Shown: positions 12,068 through 26,519, counted from the stretch's first letter. The stretch is 64,000 bases of DNA from Dillenia suffruticosa (GCA_033439265.1 JAVTVX010000027.1:13593001-13657000); one strand, 5' to 3'. The notes: generated from the letters alone by a model not told the origin. Numbers and translations are program-made.

Positions 12068-12135
12068 AAACCCATCACCGAAAAACCCAAAATCGGCGAT
12101 TTCTTGATCCACGTAACTCAAATTGGATATCACAT
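12068..12135. repeat. 68-bp direct repeat, left copy, bordering the inverted copia pair
   Basis: Starts AAACCCATCA and ends TTGGATATCACAT. The second copy, in the same orientation, is at 31204-31271, immediately outside the 5' LTR of the right-arm element. By eye there are 8 differences in 68 positions, all transitions. The left copy ends where homology to the copia internal region begins. Confidence 0.85.
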
Positions 12136-15100
12136 TAAAAGATGCCATGCATCATTTTTATGGTGTATTAACGATAATTTGACATAGATCTCACGAAATA
12201 CTCTTACTTTTACACAGTAAAATGCTTGTTGCAAGAGAATTTAATTTACAAAATTTGGTATATATCTAATAAATATATCATAAGATATTACAAACTCTAG
12301 TCAAAATTTAATGTATTCGGATTTATAAAAATATTGTATTTCATGACATCAAATTTATGTGATTAGATTTTTCTTGAAAAATATTTTCCAACCATATAAA
12401 GAACGCAAAAAGGTTAAGAATTCAGAGAGATATACCCATTCAAATTTTGGGTCGAAAACCAGGAAATTGAAAAAGATGAACAGTTCCAAGAGACCACTCT
12501 CACTCTCAACTATGGCAAGTGAAATCCGCCCCCTAGTCTAGAGTTTTCGATTGAAAATCTGAAAGTATCATTGAGCTCAGAGATATCGAAAATGAAGGGT
12601 AACCAAAATTTCAGAGCCATCTGCCGCTACGAAGGTGGGCCGTGACATGCACACGCCACCCAACGAGAGTGGACACGTGTCCATTGTGGACAGCCCACTC
12701 CAGCGGCGCGTGGGGGCGCATGAAAGTTTCGTTTCAACCAGAATTTTTACTAAAACAATTTTTCGTCCTTCCATTTCAATATCGAAAATTAATTTTTATT
12801 AAATTTTAAATTTAGAAATTGTTTAAAATTATAGAAAAATTATTTTTGATGCGCAAAAAATTCTAAAAATTTGTACATGTGAAGATTTGGCTCTTAATTT
12901 CGGCTACTCAGGTGAACATTTGTTTTTCATCCATCATTGATTTTAAATTTTTGCTCATTAATTTATATTCAAAAATTAATTTTTTTAATATATAATTATT
13001 TGAAATTTGAGTAAATATCTTTAAAATTGATATTTAGAGATTTATTATAATATTATGGATGGTTGTATATCTAATCTAATATTGTTCTCATTTTCAAGAC
13101 TAATGATGATATTCGAACAGAATGTTAGAGTTCTCCAAATGAAAGTTAGAGTATTAAGAAGTTCAAAAACGTATGATAATGTTGGGTCCAATATTGATTT
13201 ATAAGATAAACTCATCTCATATTTACTCATCCGAAACTTCTTAAATTAGGTCATCTTTTTTAGGAGGATGATGTATATATTTTAAAAAATTCTCTAACTT
13301 TTTATTGAATTAGCATGATGGATAAGATGAATGCCGAGAGAAAAAGTATGATTCTTGACAATGTAAAATCCATATTAATAGAAATGTGGAGGGTCAAAAT
13401 TTTAGAAATTCAAATGAAAGAAAAGTTATCCCATAGTATAAATAACACTAACATACATGTTATAAGGTGATTTTTCTCCTAGAGATACACAATTCAAGGA
13501 GATGATAAATGTGATTACTCGAATTGATATATTGTGAATTAAAATAACAAATTTACATTTTTTTGTGCATTATATTGTTTGAAACATGATCATATATTAG
13601 AAACTTATGAGTTTTTTTTTTTAATATAAAGTTTCTATTGAAAATATTATTAAAAATTTTTGTTATTTTTCATATGTTCATGCATGCAAAAAAAAACTAA
13701 GGTATTTAAATATTTTGTATATTTAAATAAAAATTTTGGATCGATAGAATTTGAGTAATTCTCATTCAAAATTATAATATTATTTAAATACTTTGTAGGA
13801 GGTTTTTAGTCGGAAGAATTTGAGTAATTTTCACATCAAAGTTACTGAATTTTATAATTTTAAATTAAATTTGTAATGGTAATATATTAGGACCATAAAT
13901 GATGATTAGAAATTTAGTTAATTTTCGATTTTATATCTAATGTTGATCTATCATGAATATTAATTTTAAATTACAAAATTATGTATATAATATGAGTATT
14001 ACTATTAAAGTCCACTCTCTTAAAAACTCAAACCATAATATCAAAATCCCCTATTGCGGACTTAAGTAGTGGTGACAAATTAAATGGCGATAATCATGAG
14101 ATATGACGCCATAAAATATGATATGTACTGAAAGATCAAGATACCTTAAAAGGTATCAAGCATGTCATATAGGATCTTAGTGTAGGCAATACTGTTCTGC
14201 AGAGAAGAGAACAAGATACTTACCAGGCGTGAAAAATGATAGATTTCACTATTTGTGCGATCATGATTAGCTTTGTGATTAATAGTATGATTTCTAAATA
14301 TGAGCAATATGCGACTGCTCATGACATCAAAGTGTACCACAAGGTAAAATATGGAGGGATCGGTGACTTATTTTAGACAAATGACTATGAAATTTGATAC
14401 TGAATAAAAACGTGATGGTTACAATATCAAACAATAATTAAAGATCATGTCTATCATGATTAAAGAAATAGTAGTCAACTGTTCATATTCTCTCCGATAA
14501 ACAAAAAGTTCAAGCCTAAATCTGATCATTTCCTATCAAGTGGGAGCACCTGAAAGTCAGTTTGACTCACAATGATAATGTAAAGAGTTTCTCAAATGTT
14601 GCTTACCTCATTGAGTTTGAGGATATGCGGTTTGGTGCTGTAAAATCCACAACTGATACTTTTAATGCAGAGTCTAGTTCCAAGGAGAGTTTTAGACTCC
14701 AAGTGTGAAAGAGACTAGAACGAAAGTAAGAAAAGAAAGGAGAATGAAGATGAATCACAAAAGAATAAATGTGGATATGAAAACAGATTAAGAGACATTT
14801 GTTAATTTTTCGTCAAGTATCATTTGGTAAGAGATTGAGTTATGTGGGGAACAATATAAGAATGGAGATTAAAGGAGTTGGCATTTGTAAATTGAAATTA
14901 CAAAGTGACCAAACTCTCATTGAACATGATATTCTCCACGTACTAGAAATTCGACGAAATTTAATATTTGTTTTTGTTTTTTTTTTAAATATGACTATAT
15001 TTTTGAACTTTTAGAAAAATAAGGTGAATTTGCATTTGAATGACATGTGTTGGTTTTGGACAATTTATAAATGGTTTTATAATTTTGTAACGTAATGGAC

Positions 15101-15183
15101 AAATATTTAACTATTAATGAATATTGTCATGTCTGCAAAATGATGAGACAAGCATTTGAAAATGTCATTTGAGTTGAATTTTA

Positions 15184-15432
15184 TTGCTGTTAGTCCATTC
15201 GAACATTTGTGGTTCAATGAGTACGAAGACAAGAAGACATAGAATTTTGTATTTCATTATGTTTATAGATGACTTCATGCGATTTGATCATATCTATTTG
15301 ATTTCTCATAAATTTGAAATAGTTGAATATCTTAAACATTATATAAGCAAACTAAAGAATCAAATGAATAGATTATGTGAATATCTATCAGATCAAATTA
15401 AGAATCTGTGTAATGGAAGAGACATAATTTGA
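15184..15432 (+). pseudogene. Copia integrase core fragment
   Basis: An 82-codon open stretch of the integrase central domain within the left-arm element. It reads LLVHSNICGSM, then FIDDFMRFDHIYLISHK. The first catalytic Asp expected at HSD is Asn (AAC). The remaining motif around NGVxERxNR is seen downstream with stops (about 15450-15490). Fragment only. Confidence 0.85.
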
Positions 15433-18400
15433 CATTTGAATATTCCTTATACACCTCAATAAAGTAGTGTTATAGAAAGAATGAATAGAATATTATTGGA
15501 TATGACAAGATGATGGTGCAAATTAACTTGTCAATTTCCTTTTGAGAAAATGTCTTGTTAATTGCAGGTTATATTTTAAACAAAGTGTTTTCAAAATCAG
15601 TACTATTAACATTATATGAACTTTGAACTGATAGAAAGCCAAGTCTGAACAATCTCAAACCTTGTGGATTGACCGTCTGTATTTTAAGATTTCTAAAAAG
15701 TTTGGAAAAATTGGTCTCCGTAAAAGTAGGAGTATCTTTATAAGATATTTCGATCAGTCTAAAAGTTAAGTATTCATTGATAAACGAGAATATGGTATTG
15801 TAATAGAGATTGAATCATGGATGTCACATTTCTGAAAAATAAATTTCTTAACAGAAGTGACATAAAAGATATAGAGTTTTTATTTAAATTAGTTAATTCA
15901 AAAGTTAGCTCTGTCTATGGTAAATCATTGGAATGATGTTGATCTCAGTGGGAAAATTTTAAATTCTAACAATTCAATTGAGTTACGAACTCATAAAAGT
16001 GTTAGGAAAAATGTATTCAACAGTTATTTTAAGATTAAAGGACACGTATTTATTGTTTCTCCAAAAGATGAAGAAAAGCTTGAAACATAGATGAGATTCT
16101 ATCTAGTCCTGTGAATTGAAGTCAATGAGATCCAACCATACTTAAGGAATTAGTTAAGCTTCTGCTGTGATGCTAAGTTATTAGGAACAATTAGGTTCTC
16201 AAAACCTAGCATATGGTAGATTGAACTACTGAGACGTGTAAGACTCAACTAGTAATAAAATGTTACACTTTAAGGAAAAACTCCATATAACACAACCAGT
16301 GGGTTTTATCATTAAAAGGCCAAAAAAATAGAATATGTAAATTGAGTAGATCAATTTATGACCTTAAACAGCTTTTGAGATAATGGTATTTATAATTTCA
16401 TAAAGGTGCGATCTCTTACGATTTTGTCATAATGGACAAAAACCATTATATCTATATTGAGAAGTATAATGACAAATTTATAATTCTATTCGTATATGTC
16501 GAGAACATACTGTTAGTCTCGAATGATACGGAGTATATCCTTCAAATTTTAAAATGATTATTTTCCAATTTTGAGATGAAAGATATGGTTGAGATATATT
16601 AAGAATTAAAATCCATAGAAATCATTTCAAGAGATTATTGAGATTATCTCAAGAGTCTCATATTATAAAATCTCTAAAACGATACAAAATTGAAAATTAC
16701 AAACCCGTTAATACTCTTATGGCTAAAGGCAATAGTTCAAGCAATACAAAATGCCTTAAAACTCCTGATAAATAAATAAAATGTCCAAAATATAGTATTC
16801 TAGCACAATTAGGAACTTGAAGTACGCTACGATGTGTACTCATCCAAATATTTGTCATATTGTGAGTTTGGTCAGCAGGTGTCTATCCAATTCAGGGAAG
16901 AGTGATTGGATTAATATGAATAGAATATTGAGATATCTGAACTGAATTGTAAATTATTTCCTTTGTTATTAAGAAAATAATTTAGAATTGAAATGATACA
17001 CAGATAGTGATTGAGGAGGTGGTTTAAATGAGTAAAAATCTACCTCTAGTTATATTTGTTTGCTCAATGATAACACTATCTCATGGAATGGTAAGAAACA
17101 AATCTATGTATCTCTTTCTACGATGGAAGTAGACTTTGTGGCATGTACTTTCGTAGTTCAGAGAGAAGTTTGGTTGTATAGATTTTTGCAATGCAATTTA
17201 GTGGGAGTTATGACTTTGTGACAATGAGTCAGTTGTTGTTTCTACTAGAGACTCCAAATGTGATAACAAAACCAAACATATAGACACAAAATTCAATTTT
17301 GTTAAATACATAATTGAAATCAGGAAAATGACACTAAATTATATATTTATGCATTTGATGGTGGTTGGTTATTTTACGATACCAATACCTAAAGACATAT
17401 TGATGAAACAAGTTGGATTACTTGGGTTACAAGGTCGTGATAGTAATTGTAACTGTAATTGTGATTGTAATCATATATAGACTATATATGATATAATATT
17501 CATATTTATTGACATTTGAAATTTTGTTTTATATCTAAAATTCTTGTGTCTGCGGTTAAAGGTATGTCAGACAAGTTTTGAGATTGACTCTCTCACACAA
17601 GCAATTGTTTCTAATATTTGTGTGATATGTAAATATGAGACAATATTAATTTGTGATAGATTAACATAAACATGCCACCTTAATTAAGTATTAAAATGAG
17701 ATTACTGATTGTATATACATACATGGTAATTGAAATGGATTCCCCATAATCCATTAGTTTGTCTAATAGCCAGATGTAAGTTTTTTCCTTAATGTTATGA
17801 GATTTTTTTAGGACTTGTAAGAAAGAAAACTTAGATCAAGTGTTATGTATATTTGGACTAAAACCTGTACGATGCATTAATTTTAGAAAAGAAGATATAC
17901 GTTTCTAGATGAGAAAAAAGAGTATCGTGGTACGTGCTTCGTACCATGTGTGCTTATGTGACTATATGGGTAATGAGATGGTATATCTCTCTTCATCTCA
18001 TTGTGTGAGACTCAAAAGTTCATATTTAATTTCAATTTATACCGTTAGAATTCTTATCCGTCTCTTGAGATTTTATTTTAGTGTTGCTAGTTTAATATGT
18101 CACCAAAAAATCATGGTTGATTTAGTTTAACGTTGCATGTTTAGGAAAGCAAGTAAGATAAGATTAAAAGTTAGTAGTATGAAAGGAATACTGTCTTTGA
18201 TTGACACATTGTTCTGTATTCATACATCAGTCAATTTTGTCTATGACTTAGTGTTTAGAGACGTAATTGTAAATAAATGATTGGAGTTGAGTCAAGTATG
18301 CTCTTACATTGTTTTTGAGAGATGAGAGATAGTTAACTATGTCGAATAAAAGAGATCTGGGGTATAACGAGAAACGACGTCCTCATCACCACATCAAAAG

Positions 18401-18531
18401 TGAACTACTATATATCCTTAACCGATGTATGGGTTTAAAGCTCTTGGTATTCTCACGGGTCATACAATCCACTTGCCTTTATGAAGTTGGTGATTTTGAT
18501 TGTAATGATCACGTTATGTGTGAGTGTAAGA

Positions 18532-19012
18532 TATTGGGAAAAAAAAAAAGGTGGGTTCGCCCATGTGGGTAGGCCCAACCCTTTTCCTTAGTTTTGTTTA
18601 AATTTAAAAGAAAGGGAGGGAGTGGTTATTTTGTAATAACCACCCCCTCAACTCCCCTCTCACAAGTTTGAAAAGAAAAGGCACCTTTCTTCTCTTGGGA
18701 TGGTGTGACATGACTTTTAAAGAAAAAAAAGAGGCACAACACCATTTTTGAGTATGCCCAAAAATGAGAAGCCATTTTTGAGTGCAAGTGAAAGAAAGAA
18801 AAAATTTCTCACATTGTAAATAAAGAGAGGTTTTGAAGAATATCGATCGTTGATTTCACTAATGCATTTGGATTATGAAACATAGAAAGTGATATGATTT
18901 ATATAACATTTTCTCTGCCTAAAATACCCAACTGTCGGAAATAAATAAATGATTTTAATCAAATTTAGATCCAAAAATTTCCGCATGCGAAAAATTATTT
19001 ATTGGTTTGTTT
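18532..19012 (+). repeat. 3' LTR of the left-arm copia element
   Basis: Matches in inverse orientation the LTRs at 19013-19468 and 30727-31203: GGTGGGTTCGCCCATGTGGG, the CCATTTTTGAGTGC region and the terminal CCGCATGCGAAAAAT block. The left boundary is approximate, because the tip (about 18530-18540) has become A-rich. The right boundary lies in the TTTGTTTAACAAAC junction with the opposite LTR. Confidence 0.75.
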
Positions 19013-19053
19013 AACAAACGATTTTTCGCATGCGGAAATTCGCGGATCTAAAT
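18963..19053. repeat. Short perfect-core palindrome at the centre of the giant inverted repeat
   Basis: Arms 18963-18995 and 19021-19053 share ATTTAGATCC, AATTTCCGCATGCGAAAAAT and the reverse, with small differences, around a 25-nt spacer that contains GTTTGTTTAACAAAC. They are the 3' ends of two LTRs in opposite orientation that meet after each lost its last bases. Confidence 0.9.
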
Positions 19054-19468
19054 TGGGTAAAAATCACTTATGTCTTTTCGACGGTTGGGAATTCTAGACT
19101 GAGAGGATGTCACGAAATAGGATCACCCTCTATATTCTACAATCCAAATGCCATATTGGAGTAATGATCAACAATTTTCAAACCCTCTCATTTCTCTATT
19201 TCTCAAACGTGAGAAATAAAATATCTCTTTCTCACCCTCCATCTTCTATACAAAAGGAAAAATAGTATCCTATCCACTTTTCTTCAAAACCATATTCACA
19301 TAGGAAATTAGGATGTTTTTCTTCTCATGGGGTGAGTGTTTGAGAAAGAGAGAGTGGGGAGTTATGGGATGGTTGCCAAATAACCGCTCAACTCCCCTTT
19401 AGAAATTCAAAATAAAAATGAAAGGGTTGTGTCTACCCACATAGGCGGACCTGTCCTATTTTCTAACA
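19013..19468 (-). repeat. 3' LTR of the right-arm copia element
   Basis: In the element's orientation it starts TGTTAGAAAATAGG (ends at 19468 on this strand), directly after a GAGTGAGAGA polypurine tract (19469-19478). It lacks its last roughly 20 bases at the palindrome centre compared with the 5' LTR at 30727-31203. Confidence 0.85.
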
Positions 19469-21432
19469 TCTCTCACTCATACATGAGGGTTAAACTTGCA
19501 TATAACATGATCATTATAATCAAATATCACCAATTTCATACAGACAAGTGGATCATGTGACACGTGAGAATTCCAAGAGCTGTAAAACTATACATCGGTT
19601 AAGCATATATAGCAGCTCACTTTCAATGTGATGATGAAGACGCCGTTTCTCATTATACCCCATACCTCTTTATTCAACATAGTCAACATATCTTTCATTC
19701 CTAAAAAACAATGTAAAAGCATACTTAACCCCAATCATGTATTCACAATTATGACTCTAAACACTAAGTCATAAACATAATCGATCGGTTTGTGAATACA
19801 AACTAATGTGTTGGTTAAAGACAGTCTTCATTTCATAATATTAACTTTCAATTTTAGTTTGGCTGCTTTCCTAGACATGCACAACCAAACGGAATCAACC
19901 ATGGTTCCTTGGTGACATGATAAAGTAGTAACACCAAATAAAATCTCAAAAGACAGACAAAAGTTTTAAGAGTATAAATTGAAATTAAATATGAACCTCC
20001 AAATCATACACAATGAGATGAAGAATGATGCATCATCTCATTACTCATATGGTCACATAAGCACACGTGGTATGAAATATGTATTACGATACTTTTTCCT
20101 CCCATTTGAAAGAGTATTTCTTCTTTTTTTTTTTAAATTAATGCATCGCATATGTTTTAATCCAAATATACAGAACACTTGATCTGAATTTTCCTTCTTA
20201 CAAGTTCTCAAAAAATCTCACAACATTAAGGAAAAAACTCACACCCGACTATTAGACAAATTCAATGGATTGTGGGGAATTCATTTCGATTACCATATAT
20301 ATATATACACAATCGATAATCTCATCTTAATACTTAACTAAGGCGGTATATATATGTTAATCTATCATAAATTAATATTATCTCATCTCTATATATCACA
20401 CAGATATCAGAGGTGATTGCTAATATGAGAGAGCCAATCTCAAAACTTGTCCGTCATAGCTTTAACCACAAACACAAGAATTTTGGATACAAAATAAAAT
20501 TCAAATGTTATTGAATATGAGTATTACATCATAATCACAATTATAGTATTATTATAATCTACGCAACCCAAGAAACCCAACATGTCACATAAGCATGTCT
20601 TTAGGTGTTAGTTTCGTAAAATGACCAACTACTATCAAATGTGTAGTTATATAAATTAGTGTCATTTCCCTCTTTTCAATTTTGTCTTTGACAAAATTGA
20701 ACTTTGTGTTTATACGTTTGGTTTTGGTATCATATTTGGAGTCTCTAGCATAAACAACAGCTGACTCATTGTTACAAAGTCCTGGCTCCCATTGAATTGT
20801 TTACTACTTACAAAAATCTACACAATCAAACTTCTCCCTGAATTACGGAAGTACATACCATAAAGCCTACTTCCATCATAGAAACAAATATACAGGTTTG
20901 TTTCTTACTACTACCGCTATCATTGAGTAAGCAAATATAATCAGAATTAGATTTTCTCTCATCTAAATCACCTCTCAAATCACTATATGTGTATCATTTC
21001 AATATTAGATTCTTTCCTTAACAACGAAGGAAATAATTTGCAGTTCAATTCAGGTATCTCAATTTATATTCACATCAATCCAATCATTCATCCCTGAATT
21101 GGACAAATACTTGCTGACCAAACTCACAGTATGATAAATATTTGAAGGAATACACATCATAGCATATTTCAAACTCCCAACTATACTAAAACGCTATACT
21201 TTGGATATTTCATTTATTAATCAAAAGTTTTAAGGCATTTTGCATCACTTAAATTATCGTCTTTAACCACAAGAGTAATAATGAGATTGCAATTTTCAAT
21301 TTTATATCGTTCTAGAGTCTTTATAATATGAGACTCTTGAGATAATCTCAATAATCTCTTGGAATAATCAGTATGAGTTTTAATTCTCAATCTATCTCAA
21401 CCTATATCATTTATCTCAAAATTGGAAAACAA

Positions 21433-21847
21433 TCATTTCAAAAATTGAAGGATATACTCCTTATCATTTGCGGCTAATAGTATGCTCTTAAAATATAGGA
21501 ATAGAATTACAAATTTGTCATCGAACTTTCTAACATGGACACAATAGTTTTTGTTTATCATGACGAAACCGTAAGAGATCACACCTCTATGAAATCTTAA
21601 ATACCATTGTTTAGAAGACTGTTTAAAGCCATAAATCAATCTATTCAATTACATGCTCTGTCTTTTGGACTTTAATAACAAAATCCTCTGGTTGTGCTAT
21701 ACAGAGTTCTTCCTCAGATTCTCCACTGAGAAAGGTAGTTTTCACATCAATATGACATAATTCTAAATCCAAATTATCACTATTGGCAACAATAGACAAA
21801 AGGAGATAAATTTCACTACTGAGAAAAACTTTCCTCATAATCAACAT
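21433..21847 (-). pseudogene. Copia reverse-transcriptase fragments
   Basis: Two adjoining open stretches on the - strand. The upstream one has the HIDVKTTFLSGESEEELCI block (equivalent of the copia DVKTAFLNG motif, first RT Asp kept). The downstream one has NRLIYGFKQSSKQWYLRF (equivalent of LYGLKQAPRQWY) and then FLYFKSILLAAND, where the catalytic YVDD box is lost. A frameshift separates them. Confidence 0.85.
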
Positions 21848-22716
21848 TTATTTACTGAGTGTAACATTTTGCAACCAATTGAGTCTTACATCTCTTAGTA
21901 GTTCCATCTGCCTTATACTAGGTTTTGAGAACCAAATTATTCCTAATAACTTAACACCACAGCAGAAGTTCAACCAATTCCTTAAGTATAGTTGGACCTC
22001 ATTGACGCCAATTCTTTTTCTATTGCCTTTTTCATTCATTCTTGACAGGAATAGATAGAGTTTCATTTATATTTTAAGCTCTTGTTCATCTTCTGGAGAA
22101 ACAATAAATATTTGTCCTTTAATCTCAAAATAAAGTTTGAGCATATTTTTTCTAACGCTTTTCTGATTTCATAACTTAATTAGATCGTTGTAATTTAAAT
22201 CTCTCACACTAAGATCAATATCATTCCAATGATACACCATAGATAGAGCCAACCTTAAATTAACTAATTCAAATAAAGATTTTATGTCCTTTATGTTACT
22301 TCTGTTAGGAAATTCAATCTCCACAACTATGACATCCATGATCTAATCTCTACACAGTACCATCTTCTCATTCACTAACATATACTTAATTTTTAGACTA
22401 GTCGAAGTATCCGATAAAGATACTCCTATTTTTACGGGGATCCATTTTTTCAAACTTATTAGAAATTTTAATTATAGACGGCCGATTCCCAACGTCTGAG
22501 ATTATTCAGACTCAACTTCTACCAATCCAAAGTCCATATAATGTTAATGGTATTGATTTTGAAAACACTTTGTTCAAAATATAACTCGTAGTTAATAAGG
22601 CATTTCCCCAAATGGAAATCGACAAGTTAATTTGCACCATCATGGATTTGTTATATCCAATTATATCTTATTCTTTCTTACTACAACACCACTTTACTAA
22701 GGTGTATAAGGCATAG

Positions 22717-22968
22717 TCAACGGGTCATGTCTCTTTCATTACATAGATCCTTAGATCGATCTGATAGATATTCACGCCATCTATTCATTCGATTCTCTAT
22801 CTCGCTCATATAACGTATAAGATACTCAAGTATTTCAGACTTGTGAGAAATTAAATAGATATGACCAAATCGCGTAAAATCATTTATGAATGTAATGAAA
22901 TACAAAATTCCATATCTTATTGTCTTCATACTCATTGAACCACAAATGTTTGAATAGACTAAAAGCAA
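22717..22968 (-). pseudogene. Copia integrase core fragment
   Basis: An 83-codon open piece, LLVYSNICGSM then FINDFTRFGHIYLISHKSE. It is the inverted counterpart of 15184-15432. Asn again stands where the first catalytic Asp is expected, and a second Asp (FIDD) has become FIND. It ends at a stop before the NGV..E motif. Confidence 0.85.
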
Positions 22969-24100
22969 TAGAATTCAGCCCAAATGGCATTTTCAAATGG
23001 TTTTCTCATCATCTTGCAAACATGATAATATTTAACTTAATAGTTAAACATTCACCCATCACATTATAAAATTATGAAACCAGTTACAAACTGTCCAAAA
23101 CTATCACAAGTTACTTAAAAGCAAATTCACCTTATCTTTTTGAAAGTTAAAAAATATAGTCATATTTCAAAAAAAGAGAATAAAAACAGATATTAAATTT
23201 CGTCAAATTTTTAGTACATGGAGCACATCATGCACAATGAGAGTTTGGCCACTTTGTAATTTCAATTTACAAATGCCAACTCCTCTAACCTTCATTCTTG
23301 CATTCTTTCCCACATAGTTCAATCCCCTACCAAATGACACTCGACGAAAAATTAACAAATATCTCTTAATCTGTTCTCATATCCAAAGTCATTCTTTTGT
23401 GATCCATCTTCATTCTCCTTTTCTTTCTTGCTTTCGTTCTGGTCCCTTTCACACTTAGAGTCTGAAACTCTCCTTGGAACCAAACTCTGCAACAAAAGTA
23501 TCAGTTGTGCATCTTGCAACACCAAACCTCTTATCCTCAAACTCAAAATCACTGGTACCTCTATGTTTTACCCTAGGCATACATTGATGTCATGAGTAGC
23601 CGTATGTTGCTCATACTCAGGAATCATACCATTAATCACAGAGTTAATCCGGATCGCAACAATAGTGAAATTTATCGTTTTTCATGTCTAGTAAGTATTT
23701 TATTCTCTTCTCTGTGAAGCAGCATTACCCACACTAAGGTTCTACATGACATGCTTAATACCTTCCAAGATATCTTGCTCTTTCAGCACATATCACATTT
23801 TATGGGTTCATATATCATGATCATCACCATTTAATTTGTCACCACTATTCCAATAGGCAATGGGGAACTTTGATACTATGGTTTGAGTTTTTAAGAGGGT
23901 AGACACTAGCAGTAATGTTCATATCATATATATAATTTTGTAATTCAAAATTAACATTTATGATAGATCAACATTAGGCATAAAATCGAAAATTCACTAA
24001 GTTCCAAATTATCATCTATGGTCATAATGTATTATTATCACAAATTTAATTTCAAGTTACAAAATTCAATAACTTTTATGTGAGAATTATTCAAATTCTT

Positions 24101-26519
24101 TGTCACGCCCCGAACTGGAGTCGTGAGCAGCCACCCGTTACCCTGAATGCTGGCTGTATTTTTATAGAAAATCGAGAAGAATCTTCCCATAAATCGGAGG
24201 TCTCCCATGTACAAATAAACCTATATAATTTAAAATCATCCTATAAATAAAATAAAATGGTCATTCCGGCCTCACAATAACCCACCAACCGCAGCAGATA
24301 TCCAAAACAACGCCAGGTTATGTAAATTACTAACAATTCTAGCCACATACCTCTACTGTCATGCCCAACTAGAGTATGAGCAACCGCCACACTGAGCGGA
24401 TCTAAGTTTTATACAATTTATAATCAATTTTCCCAAGTTAACATTTAAACACTACAATTTGTATCATTACAAATGAAATATGAGAGTTTCACAATTTAAT
24501 GTACATAAATTATTCAATCAATTCCAATTAAATACACGGTTAACTACAAACCTCATGGTCAAGACCTCATAGGGTCGAAAATAAAGTGTGGATCTCATAT
24601 CTCAACTTAAATTAACTCTCACCATCGAAAAACATTCAAATCCGCCAACGAGCTACCAAATCCTCTAGAGCCGAAGCGTCACTCTACCACAATAATCCTG
24701 TCTGAGGAGGGAAAGAAGAGGGGTAAGTATCAAGGAAGATACCCAATGAGTGAGGAGATTAATCTTAAGTACTAATAGTGTAGGTGAATATTGAAGTGTC
24801 AAATAATATCATTCATAACCAATAATTCAAATTTTGTAGTAAATCATGATATATTCGCTAAAATAAACTTATTCAATCATTCACATGTTAACATACATAT
24901 ACGCATCCATTTAAAATCAAGTAGATCATAGAGTAAGCCGAAACGATCCTGGCAAAGGTCAACCATGATCAAGGACAAACACATCGGGGGTTTTATTACG
25001 TATAAAGTTCAAAAGTCGCTTTCTACCCCGACATTGGCCATGAGTTCGCTGGGGTTAGCTCATCATCGTGTATAGGACCCGGTCCGGTGCTAGACGGTGG
25101 CGTCATACACGTCCTCCCCCTTACTTGGGTTTAACCAGCCACGCCTATAGCCATTAGACATATGACGTTTGTGAATACCTCCTGCAGAAACGTATCCGGG
25201 CAACCCGGTGCCTTTACAAATGTCCTTCGTAGTTACGGAATCAAATCAAATAATGTCATATTATCATATCATCTCAAGCAGTAAGCATCCAACCCACATA
25301 GCCAAATCATCTCATCATATTCTCAAAACAATTCAAATCCGTGTGCCAATATATTTTATCGAAATCATTTAAATTCAACAAACCAATGCAATCGTAGAAT
25401 AGAAAAACATTCCATTTTTCAAATCATGACACGATTTCATTTTATTTCAAACATGGATGCATAATCATAGAAAATATAAGTACAACACTCCAATAATCAC
25501 AAAACAGATTTGAATTTCAATTCCATACGTCGAGACAATGCATATCAAAAGCATATTTTATTAAAAACACGATAAAATCAGGTTTCACTATTTAATATAA
25601 GAGATTAGGGTCCCACTCACATTATTAGGGAGGGTGGTCACTCCCTATTTTCAAAAATTATCAACTCTGACTACTCGAATTTCCAAAAAAGATCAACCTA
25701 ATCAGATTATCACAATTTAACATCAGATAGTAGCCTATAAACGGATTTTCCATTTTCTTTCCTAATTAATACAACCTTAATTTAACTATCTACTTTCTAT
25801 ATTCCCGTTTCAAAAATTTTGAATCATTTGGCTCACAAATGATCAAATTTCTCATATTTCTCATATTTCTAATTTTCTTCAAATTTAACATATTTTAAAA
25901 CATATATATAACTTCTGATTCTAATTTCAACCTAAATTCGATAAAATTATTTCAAACATTTAAATGATTGTATTTCTCTCTCACCCAGGGCTTTGCAAAT
26001 CTCAGACCTAGTTTTTGTTCGCCCGTCGAATTGATTTAAAACCTGTAATATTTTTAAATTTGAATAATATTCACAACTAACTCAAATTCTAAATACCAAA
26101 CCTAAGTACTATAACCAACATAGCCGTTACCTGTAGTGAAGAAGCCGCGACCTAGGATTTCTGCGAGGACTGCAGGTGAGCTCTCGAAGGAGACGGCTGG
26201 TCGTGGGCTTGCGGGCTCGCAGGCTCGCGGGCTCGCAGGCTCGCGGGCCGTAGCGGGCTCGCTGGTCGTCGCGGGCTGGCGAGCTGGCGAGCTGGCGGGC
26301 TGGTCTGCAGTTGTGCGCCCACGAGAGGTAGCGTGCTGTGCTGCGCTCGCGCTCGTGCGGGGAAGGTCACGCAAGGGCGCGCTCAAGCTGGGGAGATCAC
26401 GTAAGGGCGTGCTCGAGGGTTGCGCGCGCTAGTGGGCAGGCGCGCGCTCGTGCGTAGGCGCGCACTCACACTGTGGTGCGCTCGGACAATAGTACGAATA
26501 CCGCAGTATCAGTGTTACA
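24101..26519 (+). mobile_element. 2.42-kb LTR-like insertion (probable solo LTR)
   Basis: Begins TGTCACGCCCCGAACTGGAG and ends CAGTGTTACA, so it has TG..CA ends. It is flanked by TTCTT (24096-24100) and CTCTT (26520-26524), a 5-bp duplication with one mismatch. The homologous sequence at 28861-28940 runs uninterrupted across this point and serves as the empty site. It has no coding capacity. A partial internal echo of its start (TGTCATGCCCAACTAGAGTATGAG) is at about 24359. A GC-rich repetitive block is at 26190-26480. TGTCACGCCCCG starts are common in plant Ty3/gypsy LTRs, but the superfamily is inferred. Confidence 0.75.
26190..26480. repeat. GC-rich short tandem repeats (GCGGGCTCGCAG / GCGAGCTGGC)
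   Basis: Tandem 8-12-nt units such as GGGCTCGCAGGCTCGC and GAGCTGGCGAGCTGGC, then a looser series of CGCGCTCGTGCG words. They produce Arg/Ala/Pro-rich open frames on both strands that are not genes. The block lies at the 3' end of the 2.42-kb insertion. Confidence 0.85.

Larger units (their letters stand above)
12136..19012 (+). mobile_element. Degenerate Ty1/copia retrotransposon, left arm of the inverted pair
   Basis: Order on the + strand: 5' internal leader (about 12136-14000), gag remnant (about 14050-14750), pre-integrase and integrase (about 14800-15550), reverse transcriptase (about 16280-16600), RNase H (about 16980-17330), 3' spacer, 3' LTR (about 18532-19012). The order gag-INT-RT-RNaseH identifies copia. 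Recognisable pieces are HSNICGSM near 15194, FIDDFMRFDHIYLISHK near 15265 and the KKQIYVSLSTMEVDFVACT RNase H motif near 17095. Many in-frame stops and the RT motif YVEN in place of YVDD show that it is dead. No 5' LTR is present: homology to the right arm stops at 12136 next to the 68-bp repeat. Confidence 0.88.

Noticed and set aside
18900..19100. Palindrome as a hairpin-read assembly artefact
   Set aside because: The arms differ at many positions and carry different indels, which a foldback read error would not produce. Long-read confirmation is still the decisive test.
26102..26432. Ala/Arg/Pro-rich frames on both strands
   Set aside because: GC-rich short tandem repeats at the end of the 2.42-kb insertion; all frames open because stops are rare in this composition.
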